Shown piece after piece: positions 16,498 to 24,300 of a stretch of DNA of 64,000 bases. The position numbers and the translations under genes are program-made. Source of the stretch: Chloroflexota bacterium (GTDB lineage: Bacteria; Chloroflexota; Dehalococcoidia; Lucifugimonadales; Lucifugimonadaceae). The notes beneath the pieces are model-generated. The model had not been told where the DNA came from. It made no database searches and saw nothing but the letters and a program-made list of their open reading frames with translations. The stretch spans positions 29,893 through 93,892 of the forward strand of contig JABMNO010000012.1 of NCBI GenBank assembly GCA_013204555.1, written 5' to 3'. The stretch's first letter is position 1; the number at the start of each line of letters is the position of its first letter.

Positions 16498-17307
16498 CTA
16501 AACGCCCTGTTCTTTTTTCCAGTTCTCGAAGTCTTCCAGCATCGCGTCTGAATACTGGCGATCGACTTCACCCGGCGTGTAAGTTCCCTCTGAAATCCGC
16601 TGTTGTCCGAAGCGATCTTTGAGGCGAATGTCTTCTGAACGGACCACGACCTCTTCTGCAAGATGAGCAGGGATGAATATGACTCCTGAGTAGGTTCCCA
16701 GTACCACGTCACCCGGCATACATGTTGCCTCTCCAATACGGACAGGACCGTTGATGTCACTTTGCGTCACATCCGCGATAGCCGAGGGGTCGAATCCTCG
16801 GACGAATACCCCAAAATCTGGCATCTCACGGATCCGCTGCGTGTCTCGGATACCGCCATCGATAACCATCCCGCGTTTGCCTTTGGCCTTGATGGCGGTG
16901 GCGAGGTTGTCACCAGCAAATGTGCCGTCTCGAACCTTGCCGAACAGCTCTACGACCAGCGCATCGCCCTCAACAAGCTCATCAATGACCCATGAGTTCT
17001 GACCACCGATGCGGCCTTCCGTCTCGCCCTGCTTTTCAATGGCATCGTTAATATCGGGGCGAAGCGGCACGTAGCGCGCCGTCACTGCCCTGCCAACCAG
17101 CACGTGATCCGGGTGGAGTATCTCCCAGTCACCGGCGAACTGATGGTTGTATCCGGCGCGTCGGCAGACTCCCCACGCTTCTTCCGTGGTTACCAGTTCC
17201 ATCCGTTTCAGGATGTCATCTGGCACTAGGGGACGACCGTTGCTATCGCGCTCGCCTTCCCACTGACTGGTTACGGCTTTGATGAAGTCTGGATGCGTTA
17301 GTTGCAA
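16498..17307 (-). CDS. RraA-like aldolase/decarboxylase family protein
   Basis: This 269-residue protein contains the core G-D-N-L-A-T-A-I-K-A-K-G followed by V-I-D-G-G-I-R-D, the metal-binding signature shared by RraA and 4-hydroxy-4-methyl-2-oxoglutarate/oxaloacetate aldolases. At 269 residues it is longer than RraA proper (about 160), which favours a metabolic aldolase or decarboxylase over the RNase E inhibitor. It is the promoter-proximal gene of an operon with two hydroxyacid dehydrogenases, consistent with splitting an oxo-acid and then handling the pieces. About 225 bases separate it from the next plus-strand gene, leaving room for a promoter. Confidence 0.88.
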   Translation of the reverse strand: MQLTHPDFIKAVTSQWEGERDSNGRPLVPDDILKRMELVTTEEAWGVCRRAGYNHQFAGDWEILHPDHVLVGRAVTARYVPLRPDINDAIEKQGETEGRIGGQNSWVIDELVEGDALVVELFGKVRDGTFAGDNLATAIKAKGKRGMVIDGGIRDTQRIREMPDFGVFVRGFDPSAIADVTQSDINGPVRIGEATCMPGDVVLGTYSGVIFIPAHLAEEVVVRSEDIRLKDRFGQQRISEGTYTPGEVDRQYSDAMLEDFENWKKEQGV

Positions 17308-17468
17308 GATTGGCTCCGTTTTCTTTTTGGTTTCTTTTTGGCGGGAATGGATTTTTGATATGGGATTGTCAGGCGACCGAGATTCTAGCGCGAAGCAATG
17401 TGTGGTGTAACTCTCTCATCATGATTTGCATCTCATTATTTAGATTGAGTGAGATTTTCTGAGTTGAG

Positions 17469-17507
17469 ATCCCGGATATCTCCGGCTATCGCCTATGAGT
17501 CCGGGAT
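17469..17507. repeat. Inverted repeat with 8-bp perfect arms
   Basis: Arms ATCCCGGA (17469-17476) and TCCGGGAT (17500-17507) enclose 23 bases. It lies just upstream of the 31-residue microprotein gene and could act as a leader hairpin or simply be a dispersed intergenic repeat. The text (GAGATC…CCGGCTA…GATGACAT…TTATG) is similar to 14186-14232. Confidence 0.5.
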
Positions 17508-17533
17508 GACATCTTTTATGAAAGGACAATGAG

Positions 17534-17629
17534 ATGAAGAAGACCGTTCTTGTCATTGGCGCTGGTGCAGCGCTCTCGCTTGCTGCGGCTTTTGTGATCC
17601 GAAAGGGCAAATCTAGCCGTACTAGTTAA
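17534..17629 (+). CDS. 31-residue single-helix membrane microprotein
   Basis: The ATG at 17534 follows AAAGGA (17521-17526) at 7 bases. The product is two lysines, then a hydrophobic Gly/Ala/Leu/Val segment of about 19 residues, then a basic Ser-rich tail (R-K-G-K-S-S-R). This is a typical single-pass membrane microprotein with a positive C-terminal end; orientation is uncertain. A strong intrinsic terminator follows 47 bases after the stop, so it looks like an independent transcription unit. No family is recognised, and an uncleaved signal-anchor peptide of regulatory use is one possibility. Confidence 0.6.
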   Translation: MKKTVLVIGAGAALSLAAAFVIRKGKSSRTS

Positions 17630-17675
17630 TGACCGGCTGTCCCCCGGTCATCCCCCTTTTGGCTTAGGCCATGGG

Positions 17676-17713
17676 AGAACTCGCCATTGATCCTCAGTGG
17701 CGGGTTCTTTTTT
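17676..17713 (+). terminator. Rho-independent terminator after the microprotein gene
   Basis: Arms AGAACTCGCCA (17676-17686) and TGGCGGGTTCT (17698-17708) pair over 11 bp with one G-U, with an 11-base loop. A run of six T (17708-17713) follows. This is the clearest intrinsic terminator in the window. Confidence 0.85.
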
Positions 17714-17724
17714 AATAGGTATCT

Positions 17725-17793
17725 GTGGGGGCTTGCCTCACCATGGCGTCATGCGGCGGCGTCGTTTCGATGGAACGCATGACCATGATCAAC
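17725..17793. repeat. Intergenic direct repeat, copy A
   Basis: This 69-base unit begins GTGGGGG and contains TTTCGATGGAACGCATGA. It aligns along its length with copy B at 17861-17928, at roughly four of five bases. The 320-base gap 17630-17949 holds only the terminator and these two copies; the open frames crossing it look like chance. Confidence 0.6.
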
Positions 17794-17860
17794 TTGGGGC
17801 CGGGCAAGCCCGGCGGCTACCGGGATACGCCGAATGCAGCGAACGTTCCAAATGGTAGCG

Positions 17861-17928
17861 GTGGGGCTCGCCCCACTCTGGCATCGTGCGACGGTGGCGA
17901 TTCGATGAAATGCATGATTACGACCACC
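17861..17928. repeat. Intergenic direct repeat, copy B
   Basis: Diverged second copy of the 17725-17793 unit. It starts with the near-palindrome GTGGGGC-TC-GCCCCAC, a possible hairpin. Such units are probably dispersed through this genome, which only a genome-wide search could show. Confidence 0.6.
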
Positions 17929-17949
17929 GTGGCACGGACTTGCAATCGG

Positions 17950-18345
17950 TCACCGCGAGGACTGGCGATACCAGTTGTTGGCCTTCATATCCCGGTAGAC
18001 GACTACCCGGTGGCCGTTCTCAAGTAGCAGCGAATAGTACATCCGCTCAATCTCCTGCTCTGGTCCGCGCCACCACTCGTCATTCACCTTCCAGCGATCG
18101 TCAACGGACTGGACCGTGTGCATCTTTGATACCCGCGTTGACCGCCTGCGTCTGGGACCCGGTGGTTGTTTGCGAGCGCCATTGCTGCTTGCTGGGTTGC
18201 CGGTGGGACTGTGTGCCGGCAGAGCGATGCGAACAGAGACGGATACCGGGTTACCTGCATCGTCTGTGAGCATATCTACCGGCTCCGGTTGGTTCAGGAG
18301 CTTAATTGCACCAGAGCGTGTCTCCGCTCCGGAATTCTTGACCAT
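17950..18345 (-). CDS. DUF6504 protein of the ImuB mutasome
   Basis: This 131-residue protein's second half matches the DUF6504 pattern: I/V-x-D-x-W-x-x-(D/N)-D-E-W-W-R, a Y-Y-x-x-x-L-E-N-G segment and an ending W-Y-R-Q. In many bacteria this domain is fused to the C-terminus of ImuB or encoded next to it. Here the frame starts at ATG 18345, inside the last 52 bases of imuB, in a different frame. That looks like an ancestral fusion split by a frameshift, or a coupled overlap. It probably helps assemble the ImuB-DnaE2 translesion complex, though the biochemical role of the domain is not established. Confidence 0.75.
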   Translation of the reverse strand: MVKNSGAETRSGAIKLLNQPEPVDMLTDDAGNPVSVSVRIALPAHSPTGNPASSNGARKQPPGPRRRRSTRVSKMHTVQSVDDRWKVNDEWWRGPEQEIERMYYSLLLENGHRVVVYRDMKANNWYRQSSR

Positions 18346-19544
18346 GGCTCCAGTTCTCTTACTTTGTAGATTGGTGGTGCGACACCCAGCCTGGCCTGTA
18401 ACTGGCTGATGGTCTCCTGCATCTGCTGACTACGGCGGACTTCTGTCCACATAGACCCCTGACGTCCGGCTTCACCTGTAAGCCCTGAGAGCGTGAGGCG
18501 CATATCCTCCAGTGGGCCGGGAATCTCCAGCGTATCCAGCCGGGTCTTGATGCCGAAAAGTGCATGTGTGCGATCTCCAGCTGGCTCCTTGAAGGCAACT
18601 CGCATCATCCAGGGAGGTCGCCGAAACACGTTCGACTCCAGTACAGCCTGGCGAGCGTATCGCTGAACGAGTTGAGGGCGCGAGAAAGACCGCGAGAGCA
18701 GGCTTTCGATACCGGTAACGATGGTTGGCATGCTGACCGTCGCATCCGGGAACATCAGATATTCGGAAACGATCTCCTCCGACCGACGCGAAACCAGCGG
18801 ACGTGAATCAAAGCCGTTCGCCAGTTCCCAGACCAGTTTCCCTTCGGGGCCAAATTGCGCCTGAAGAGCGCCCTCTGGAAGCCCGGACACGTCACCAAGT
18901 TTTTGCAGCCCAAATCCATGCAGCCGCTGCACTATCCGATAGTCGACTGGCAGTATGTCCACCGCCAGGTTACTCAGGAAGCTGCCGGGGTCGCCCGTGA
19001 CCTTCCGACCGCTATTTGGCCCGCTCTGCAATGCGGCCACGTATGAAACCCACTTGTTGTCACCAACGCCTATCCGCAGGTCGTACTGCCTGATGGCGTT
19101 AGCCAGGATTTGCACCACGCGGGCGTCGTCCCCATAGAGGCCTTCCAGCCCCCAGATGCCTACGTATGCCCTGCCGAGGCCATCGTCCTCCACGTCCGGG
19201 CAACGCTCCTCCAGTGCCTTGAGTAGCCGTCCGAATGCGACCTCATAGTGGGCCATATCCGGCTCGATGATGAGCGCGCCTTTGTTGCGGGAAAGTGCCT
19301 CCTGTAGCGGCATCCCCGGCAATACGCCCTCGATATCAGGCGACCAGTCGAGGATTGTTCGTCCAGAGCCATTGGCCGCGACGTTGATGATCAGCGCTGG
19401 TTGGCCTTTCAGATCGGGACTGCGGCGCACTTCTGATTGCCATGAAAAGTGTGGAATCAAAACGCACGCCACCGGCCCTACCCTGCCGCCGCGTCCTGAG
19501 CCCGTCGAAGGGCCGCGCCCTGGAGATATTGAGCGGCCGCTCAT
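18294..19544 (-). CDS. imuB: ImuB, inactive Y-family polymerase-like mutasome subunit
   Basis: This protein has 416 residues from the ATG at 19544, fixed by the ATGA overlap with the stop of the DUF72 gene. It has the Y-family layout: palm/fingers, a helix-hairpin-helix region (L-H-G-F-G-L-Q-K-L-G-D-V-S-G-L) and a little-finger segment. The acidic catalytic residues of active Y-family enzymes (D in the first strand, D-E in the second site) are not present; the first strand reads A-C-V-L-I-P-H-F. This is the state expected for ImuB, which recruits DnaE2 and the sliding clamp rather than copying DNA. It ends W-S-R-I-P-E-R-R, the usual ImuB end. It is second in an operon behind an SOS-type promoter and diverges from dnaE2. 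Confidence 0.87.
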   Translation of the reverse strand: MSGRSISPGRGPSTGSGRGGRVGPVACVLIPHFSWQSEVRRSPDLKGQPALIINVAANGSGRTILDWSPDIEGVLPGMPLQEALSRNKGALIIEPDMAHYEVAFGRLLKALEERCPDVEDDGLGRAYVGIWGLEGLYGDDARVVQILANAIRQYDLRIGVGDNKWVSYVAALQSGPNSGRKVTGDPGSFLSNLAVDILPVDYRIVQRLHGFGLQKLGDVSGLPEGALQAQFGPEGKLVWELANGFDSRPLVSRRSEEIVSEYLMFPDATVSMPTIVTGIESLLSRSFSRPQLVQRYARQAVLESNVFRRPPWMMRVAFKEPAGDRTHALFGIKTRLDTLEIPGPLEDMRLTLSGLTGEAGRQGSMWTEVRRSQQMQETISQLQARLGVAPPIYKVRELEPWSRIPERRHALVQLSS

Positions 19545-20491
19545 AGTAGCGCGCCCTGTACGGGTGAGGTATCGAATGAACCAGAGCGCAGGCGTGTTGG
19601 CATGCCCAGGTGCTTCATCAACTGCGCCGCGGGTAGAACACCGGGACCGTAGTAGTCGTTCGATACGAATGCATAAGCCTCTGCGCCATGTTCTCTTTGC
19701 GCGAGGGCCAGTGCGGAAGCCCACCTCCCCGTCTCGATAGCGAACTGTTCCAGAGTCATCCGTGATGGATCCGGGGTGTCAACTCCCGGAATTCGCTTTC
19801 CGCCAAGCAGCCTGAGATATGCGAGTCCGCCGATGGTTTCTACATCGCCCGGCTCATTGAGCAGATTGGTTGTGACAAGCCCCACGCCGCGCCGGTGTAG
19901 CAGGTTTCGTACCCCGGCTGAACGGAGCGATGGTCGTCGGACCTCCACGCAAAACTGTATTGAGTCGACCGGTAGATCGCGCAGGGACTCGCTGAGCACC
20001 GACAGCCCCGGCGCACCAAAGCTGGGTGGCAGTTGGATGAGGATTGGTCCTAGCTTGTCTTCAAACAACTCAGCAGTTCGCAAGAACTCCTTGAGATCGC
20101 GCGGGCCGACCCTGAGTCGACGTTCGTGAGTAATCCAGCGTGGCATCTTCAGGGCGAAGCGGAACTCTGGCGGCGTGTCGGCAAGCCATCGCCTGACCGT
20201 CTCCGGCGCGGGCGGCGCGTAGAAGGTCGCATTGACCTCCACACTGTTGAACACGCGTGCGTAGAGACTGAGTCGCTTATTTGCTTTCAGTCCTGCCGGG
20301 TAAAGGAGCCCCTGCCAGCCAGGTACCGCCCATCCTTGCGTGCCGATGCTGATGGGCGCGACGGCAGTTGATCGCGCAGGGAATCCTGTGCTGGTTCTCG
20401 TTATTTCCAGTCTTGTTGTTTCTACTGGTGCCTGTGACATCGCTCGCTTTGCCTTCGAGTCTCTGTGGCGCACGCTTTGCAGTCCTGTCAT
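19541..20491 (-). CDS. DUF72 (YecE-like) protein
   Basis: This protein has 316 residues from ATG 20491; a second ATG at 20440 is possible. DUF72 TIM-barrel marks include G-T-Q-G-W near the start, Y-A-R-V-F-N-S-V-E-V-N-A-T-F-Y, K-M-P-R-W-I-T-H, L-I-Q-L-P-P-S-F and the Y-A-F-V-S-N-D-Y-Y ending. The family's activity is unknown; a nuclease or repair role has been guessed. It is the first gene of the imuB operon, where many bacteria have the RecA-like ImuA'. No imuA' is visible in the window. The promoter lies 30-60 bases upstream and carries a LexA-type box, so damage-induced expression is likely. Confidence 0.85.
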   Translation of the reverse strand: MTGLQSVRHRDSKAKRAMSQAPVETTRLEITRTSTGFPARSTAVAPISIGTQGWAVPGWQGLLYPAGLKANKRLSLYARVFNSVEVNATFYAPPAPETVRRWLADTPPEFRFALKMPRWITHERRLRVGPRDLKEFLRTAELFEDKLGPILIQLPPSFGAPGLSVLSESLRDLPVDSIQFCVEVRRPSLRSAGVRNLLHRRGVGLVTTNLLNEPGDVETIGGLAYLRLLGGKRIPGVDTPDPSRMTLEQFAIETGRWASALALAQREHGAEAYAFVSNDYYGPGVLPAAQLMKHLGMPTRLRSGSFDTSPVQGALL

Positions 20492-20523
20492 TACAGGAAT
20501 GTGCGTAACCGCCCTTATGCCTC

Positions 20524-20551
20524 ATAATAGAACATGTGTTCTATACGTCAA
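20524..20551 (-). promoter_or_regulatory. Sigma-70 promoter of the DUF72-imuB operon
   Basis: Read on the minus strand: -35 TTGACG (20551-20546), a 16-base spacer, and -10 TATTAT (20529-20524). Transcription would start near 20517, about 26 bases before ATG 20491. The spacer contains the LexA-type box. Confidence 0.7.
20528..20543. promoter_or_regulatory. LexA-type SOS box
   Basis: TAGAAC-ATGT-GTTCTA has perfect 6-bp arms and contains GAAC-N4-GTTC, the SOS box form known from Gram-positive bacteria. It lies in the spacer and touches the -10 of the imuB operon promoter, so a bound repressor would block RNA polymerase. It may also govern dnaE2, which points the other way, but the small repeat element now separates them. 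Confidence 0.75.
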
Positions 20552-20623
20552 GGGAGTGGTGGCAGAGAGGAGTTATGTGACAGGTGCGGAGTGAGAGCAC
20601 AACCAAGCGATCACAGCTCATCA

Positions 20624-20671
20624 GTCACCCTGAGGAGGGCGGCTCCGCGCCCGACGTGAGGGCATCTGCCA
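20624..20671 (-). repeat. 48-bp element, inverted copy (left end)
   Basis: The reverse complement of this stretch differs from 20844-20891 at 3 of 48 positions and from 21300-21347 at 2 of 48. With the middle copy it forms terminal inverted repeats around the decayed GIY-YIG gene. Core (copy orientation): CCCTCACGTCGGGCGCGGAG. Confidence 0.9.
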
Positions 20672-20693
20672 CCCACAACTAGGAACCCGTTAC

Positions 20694-20890
20694 ATGAAAC
20701 AGAACAAGACCATCCTTGCTAACCGTTCAGCTTCGACATATGTCGAGGTGACGTCGGCTTATACGGGTGGATAGTCAGATTCAGCGAGGAAGAGTTTGAG
20801 GATGAGGTGTTTAAAGCTGAATAACCATTGCGGCATTCAAAGCTGGCAAACGCCCTCACGTCGGGCGCGGAGCCGCCCGCCTCAGGGTGA
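20694..20890 (+). pseudogene. Decayed, internally deleted copy of the GIY-YIG gene
   Basis: It begins M-K-Q-N-K-T, then I-L-A-N-R-S-x-S-T-Y-V, matching the intact gene at 20948 apart from a 12-base deletion that removes four residues. Small indels then shift the frame to a TAG near 20774. About 200 bases of the middle are missing. The end (S-K-L-A-N-A-L-T-S-x-A-E-P-P, TGA) again matches the intact gene's C-terminus, encoded by the middle 48-bp copy. This is a relic of a tandem duplication of gene plus 3' repeat. Confidence 0.85.
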
Positions 20891-20891
20891 C
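20844..20891 (+). repeat. 48-bp element, direct copy (middle)
   Basis: This copy encodes the C-terminus and stop of the decayed GIY-YIG gene and lies 56 bases before the intact gene's ATG. It is inverted relative to 20624-20671. Confidence 0.9.
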
Positions 20892-20947
20892 AGTCATTTC
20901 GCTGCGCGCGATAGGCATTAGTTCAAGGTAATAAGGAAGCTGATCAT

Positions 20948-21346
20948 ATGAAGCAGAACAAGACTTTCTGCGTTTACATACTGGCTAACCGATCTGGTTC
21001 GACTTACGTCGGTATGACTTCGGACTTGTATGGCCGGATGATCAAGCATCGCGAGGGGCTAATCCCTGGCTACACACTCGATCGCAATATCAAGCGGCTG
21101 GTCTACTTTGAGGCGATTGAGAATGCCCATGCGGCGGTGGCCCGTGAACGCCAGATCAAGAAGTGGCGGCGATCACGAAAGATCGCACTTGTTGAGTCAG
21201 TGAATCCTACGTGGGAGGACCTATTCCCGGCATTTCGGGCGGGTATGAGTTTGCGAATGAGATCTGCGCGGGTTGATGACCGTGGGCGGCGTTCGAAGCT
21301 GGCAAATGCCCTCACGTCGGTCGCGGAGCCGCCCTCCTCAGGGTGA
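20948..21346 (+). CDS. GIY-YIG nuclease-domain protein (YhbQ/UPF0213-like)
   Basis: This 132-residue protein has V-Y-I (9-11) and Y-V-G (20-22), the two halves of the GIY-YIG motif, Arg30 in Y-G-R-M-I-K-H-R as the catalytic-type Arg, then Y-F-E and the R-E-R-Q-I-K-K-W-R-R signature of the small YhbQ class. It ends P-T-W-E-D-L-F plus a tail. The last ~16 residues and the stop codon are supplied by the 48-bp repeat at 21300-21347. An AAGGAAG ribosome site precedes the ATG. GIY-YIG domains cut DNA in homing, repair and mobile elements. Its place between repeat copies and beside a decayed twin suggests a small selfish element, not a housekeeping nuclease, which is inference. Confidence 0.9.
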   Translation: MKQNKTFCVYILANRSGSTYVGMTSDLYGRMIKHREGLIPGYTLDRNIKRLVYFEAIENAHAAVARERQIKKWRRSRKIALVESVNPTWEDLFPAFRAGMSLRMRSARVDDRGRRSKLANALTSVAEPPSSG

Positions 21347-21347
21347 C
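21300..21347 (+). repeat. 48-bp element, direct copy (right end)
   Basis: Overlaps the 3' end of the intact GIY-YIG gene and provides its stop codon. It ends 24 bases before the start chosen for dnaE2. Confidence 0.9.
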
Positions 21348-21371
21348 AGCCTGTTCGTACATCGTCAGTGG

Positions 21372-24300
21372 ATGACGGCTAACCAACCAACACAAATGCC
21401 AATACGAAAAAAACAACATCGCAGCATAGGTGGATTCTCAGAATTGCTGGGCAATGCCCGGGAGGTTCTGGGATCGCCTCTACTTGATAGGAACGCGTAC
21501 CCGGAAGCGATAGAGCGCAACAGCCGGGCGGCTGAGTCGCGTGCTGTTTACGGTGCGCCACGGACCGCTTATGCGGAGTTGCATTGCCACTCTAACTACT
21601 CGTTTCAGGAGGGCGCTTCGGATACGCAGGAGTTGCTTGAGCGGGCGCAGGAGCTGGGGTATCGGGCACTTGCGATTACCGATCACGACAACCTGTGCGG
21701 GGCGATGGAGTTCGCGCAGGCGGCGCGTGATGCTGGGATCAAGGCGATTACTGGTGTTGAGATAACGCTCATGGGTGGCTATCACCTCACCTTGCTGGCG
21801 GAGAACGCTGAGGGTTACAAGAACATCTCTCGCCTCACAACGCATGCTCATATGGATGCTGAGGATCGGAAAAAACCGGAACTGGACCCTGCCCTACTTT
21901 CTAAGCACACCAGAGGCGTTATTTGCCTCTCAGGCTGTCGGAAGGGTGAGATATCGACACTTGTGTTGAAGGGTGAGGTTGAACGCGCTACACAGGTGGC
22001 GCTGCAATACCGGGACTGGTTTGGGCCGGATAGCTTCTTCCTGGAGATACAGCAGAACCTGGTGAAGGACGACACACTTCGTAATCGGCTCATGGCTGGC
22101 ATAGCAACCGAGATCGGCGTGGGGATTGTTGCAACCAATAACACGCACTATCACGATGTTTCGCGCAGTCGGTTGAATGATGCGCTGGTTGCTATACAGC
22201 ACAACAAGTCGATGGAGGAGTCGCACCGGGAGCGGCGGCCTAACGACCAGTTCTACCTGAAGCATCCGGACGAGATGGCGGCGCTGTTCCTCGAATATCC
22301 CGAAGCCATCGCGAACACGGTGCGCATTGCTGAGCGGTGCAACCTGGAACTCACGACAGATGCGATCTACGAGTTTCCCGACTACGACGTACCCGATGGC
22401 CACACGCCGGCGACGTGGCTGCGGATGCTGTGCGAGGAGGCAGCTATCCGGAGGTACGGGGAGGTGACCACGGCGGTGAAGGAGCGGCTGGATGAGGAGA
22501 TCCGGCTGCTGAGTATGCACGACCTCTGCGGCTTCATGCTCCAGTACTACGACATCATCAAGATCGCCCGCGAGGTGCAGGAGGAGCTTGGCCTTGTAGA
22601 GCCCGGACTGCCACTGGAAGTCAATCCACCCGGCAGAGGACGCGGCTCGTCGGTGGCGATGCTGGTTGGTTACCTGATTGGCCTATCGCACATAGACCCG
22701 TTGCAGTTCGATCTGAAGCTGGATCGATTCCTTTCGGAAGAGCTTGGCTCTGTGCCTGATATCGATCTCGATTTCCCACGCGATATACGGGAGCAGTTGA
22801 TTCTTAGGGTCCACGAGCGGTGGGGCTACGACCGTGCGGTGCTAACGGGGATGATCTCCACGTACCGCATCAAGGGCTGCATCCGGGATCTCGGCAAGGC
22901 GCTGGGCATGCCTGTGGAGGATCTGGACAAGCTCACAAAGCGCATTGATGGCCATGCGCGCGTCAGTCAGCTTGGGCAGGAGCTCCAAGAGCTTCCGGAG
23001 TTCCGAGATCGCGCAAACTCCCAGCAGTGGCGTGACCTGGTGGAACTTGCGCAGCAACTAAAAGGCTTCCCCAAGTATCTCGCTCAGCATCCCGGCGGCA
23101 TGGTCCTGAGCGCACGGTCGCTGGCCGAAACCGTGCCGCTACAGAGGAGCGCTATCGAGGGCCGGTTCATCTGCCAGTGGGACAAGGACAGCATCGACGA
23201 CGCCGGCTTCGTGAAGATCGACTTCCTGGCACTTGGCGCGCTATCGCAGATGAACGAGGTGATCAAGCTGATCGAACTGCATCGTGAAGAGCGGGTCGAT
23301 CTTTCGCGCATCGATTTCACCGACCAGAAGGTCTATAAGTCGATTCACGAGGCCGACACAATTGGCGTCTTCCAGGTGGAATCAGCAGCGCAGATGCAGA
23401 CGACGCCTCGCATACGTCCCAAAGACCTCAAAGAGATGGCGTGGGAGGTTGGTGCGGTTCGTCCCGGCGTTGGCGTGAACAACGGCGTGTCTACGCTCAT
23501 CCGGCGCCACACGGGGCTGGACCCGGACTGGCAGTATGATCACCCGCTTGAGCGTGAGGCGCTGGAGCGCACGCTGGGTGTTGTGCTCTACCAGGACCAG
23601 CTCATGGAGCTTGGCAAGTACGTTGCGGGCATGAGTGCGGCCGAGGCCGACCGCATGCGTCGGGCATTCAGCCGACGAAACGCCGATCAGCTTGTTCCAA
23701 TGTGGCACGAGAAGTTCATTGCCGGAGCGATGGCAAAGGACGTCCCACTTGATATCGCCGAGAAGATCTTCTCCAAGTTCCACGGTGAGTTCCAGTTCCC
23801 GGAGGCACACGCCTTCGCGTTTGGAGTCACGGCCTATCAGGCGGCATGGCTCAAGTACTACTACCCACTTGAGTTCTTCGTTGGCCTCTTCAACCAGCAA
23901 CCAATGGGTTTCTACAACCTTGAGACGCTGAAAGAGGACGCACGGCGGCATGGCGTGGAAGTGCTGAACCCTGACGTGAACAGAAGCGATGAGAAGGCGG
24001 TTGTAGAGAACGGCAACCTGCGCCTCGGCGTTCGTCACGTGAGGCGAGTCCAGAAGGCCACATCGCAGGCGATTCTTGCCACACGAAGGCGATTCGGTGA
24101 GTTCGCATCGATCTCAGACTTCATGATGCGAGCGGGTATCCAGCATGAGGCACTCGATAACCTGGCAGATGCCGGATTTTTCGATTCGCTTGATGAGGAC
24201 CGGCGCTCAACGCGCTGGGAGATCGGCCTTAGATATCGGCCAATTGGCAGTCAACTTGGCTTCGACATGCCGGTGGAGCAGGACATGGTCGATCTGCCGG

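Noticed and set aside
17725..18269. Open frames across the gap and over the DUF6504 gene
   Set aside because: They cross the intergenic direct repeats or lie antisense to DUF6504 and have no family features.
20340..20594. 84-residue plus-strand frame over the imuB promoter
   Set aside because: Runs over the DUF72 N-terminus and the LexA-type box; no ribosome site and no family.
21273..21371. Longer start for DnaE2 at 21273
   Set aside because: It would run through the end of the GIY-YIG gene and the 48-bp repeat; the peptide there is not like any DnaE2 N-terminus.
23382..24038. 218-residue minus-strand frame inside dnaE2
   Set aside because: Shadow of the polymerase gene, with no recognisable motif.
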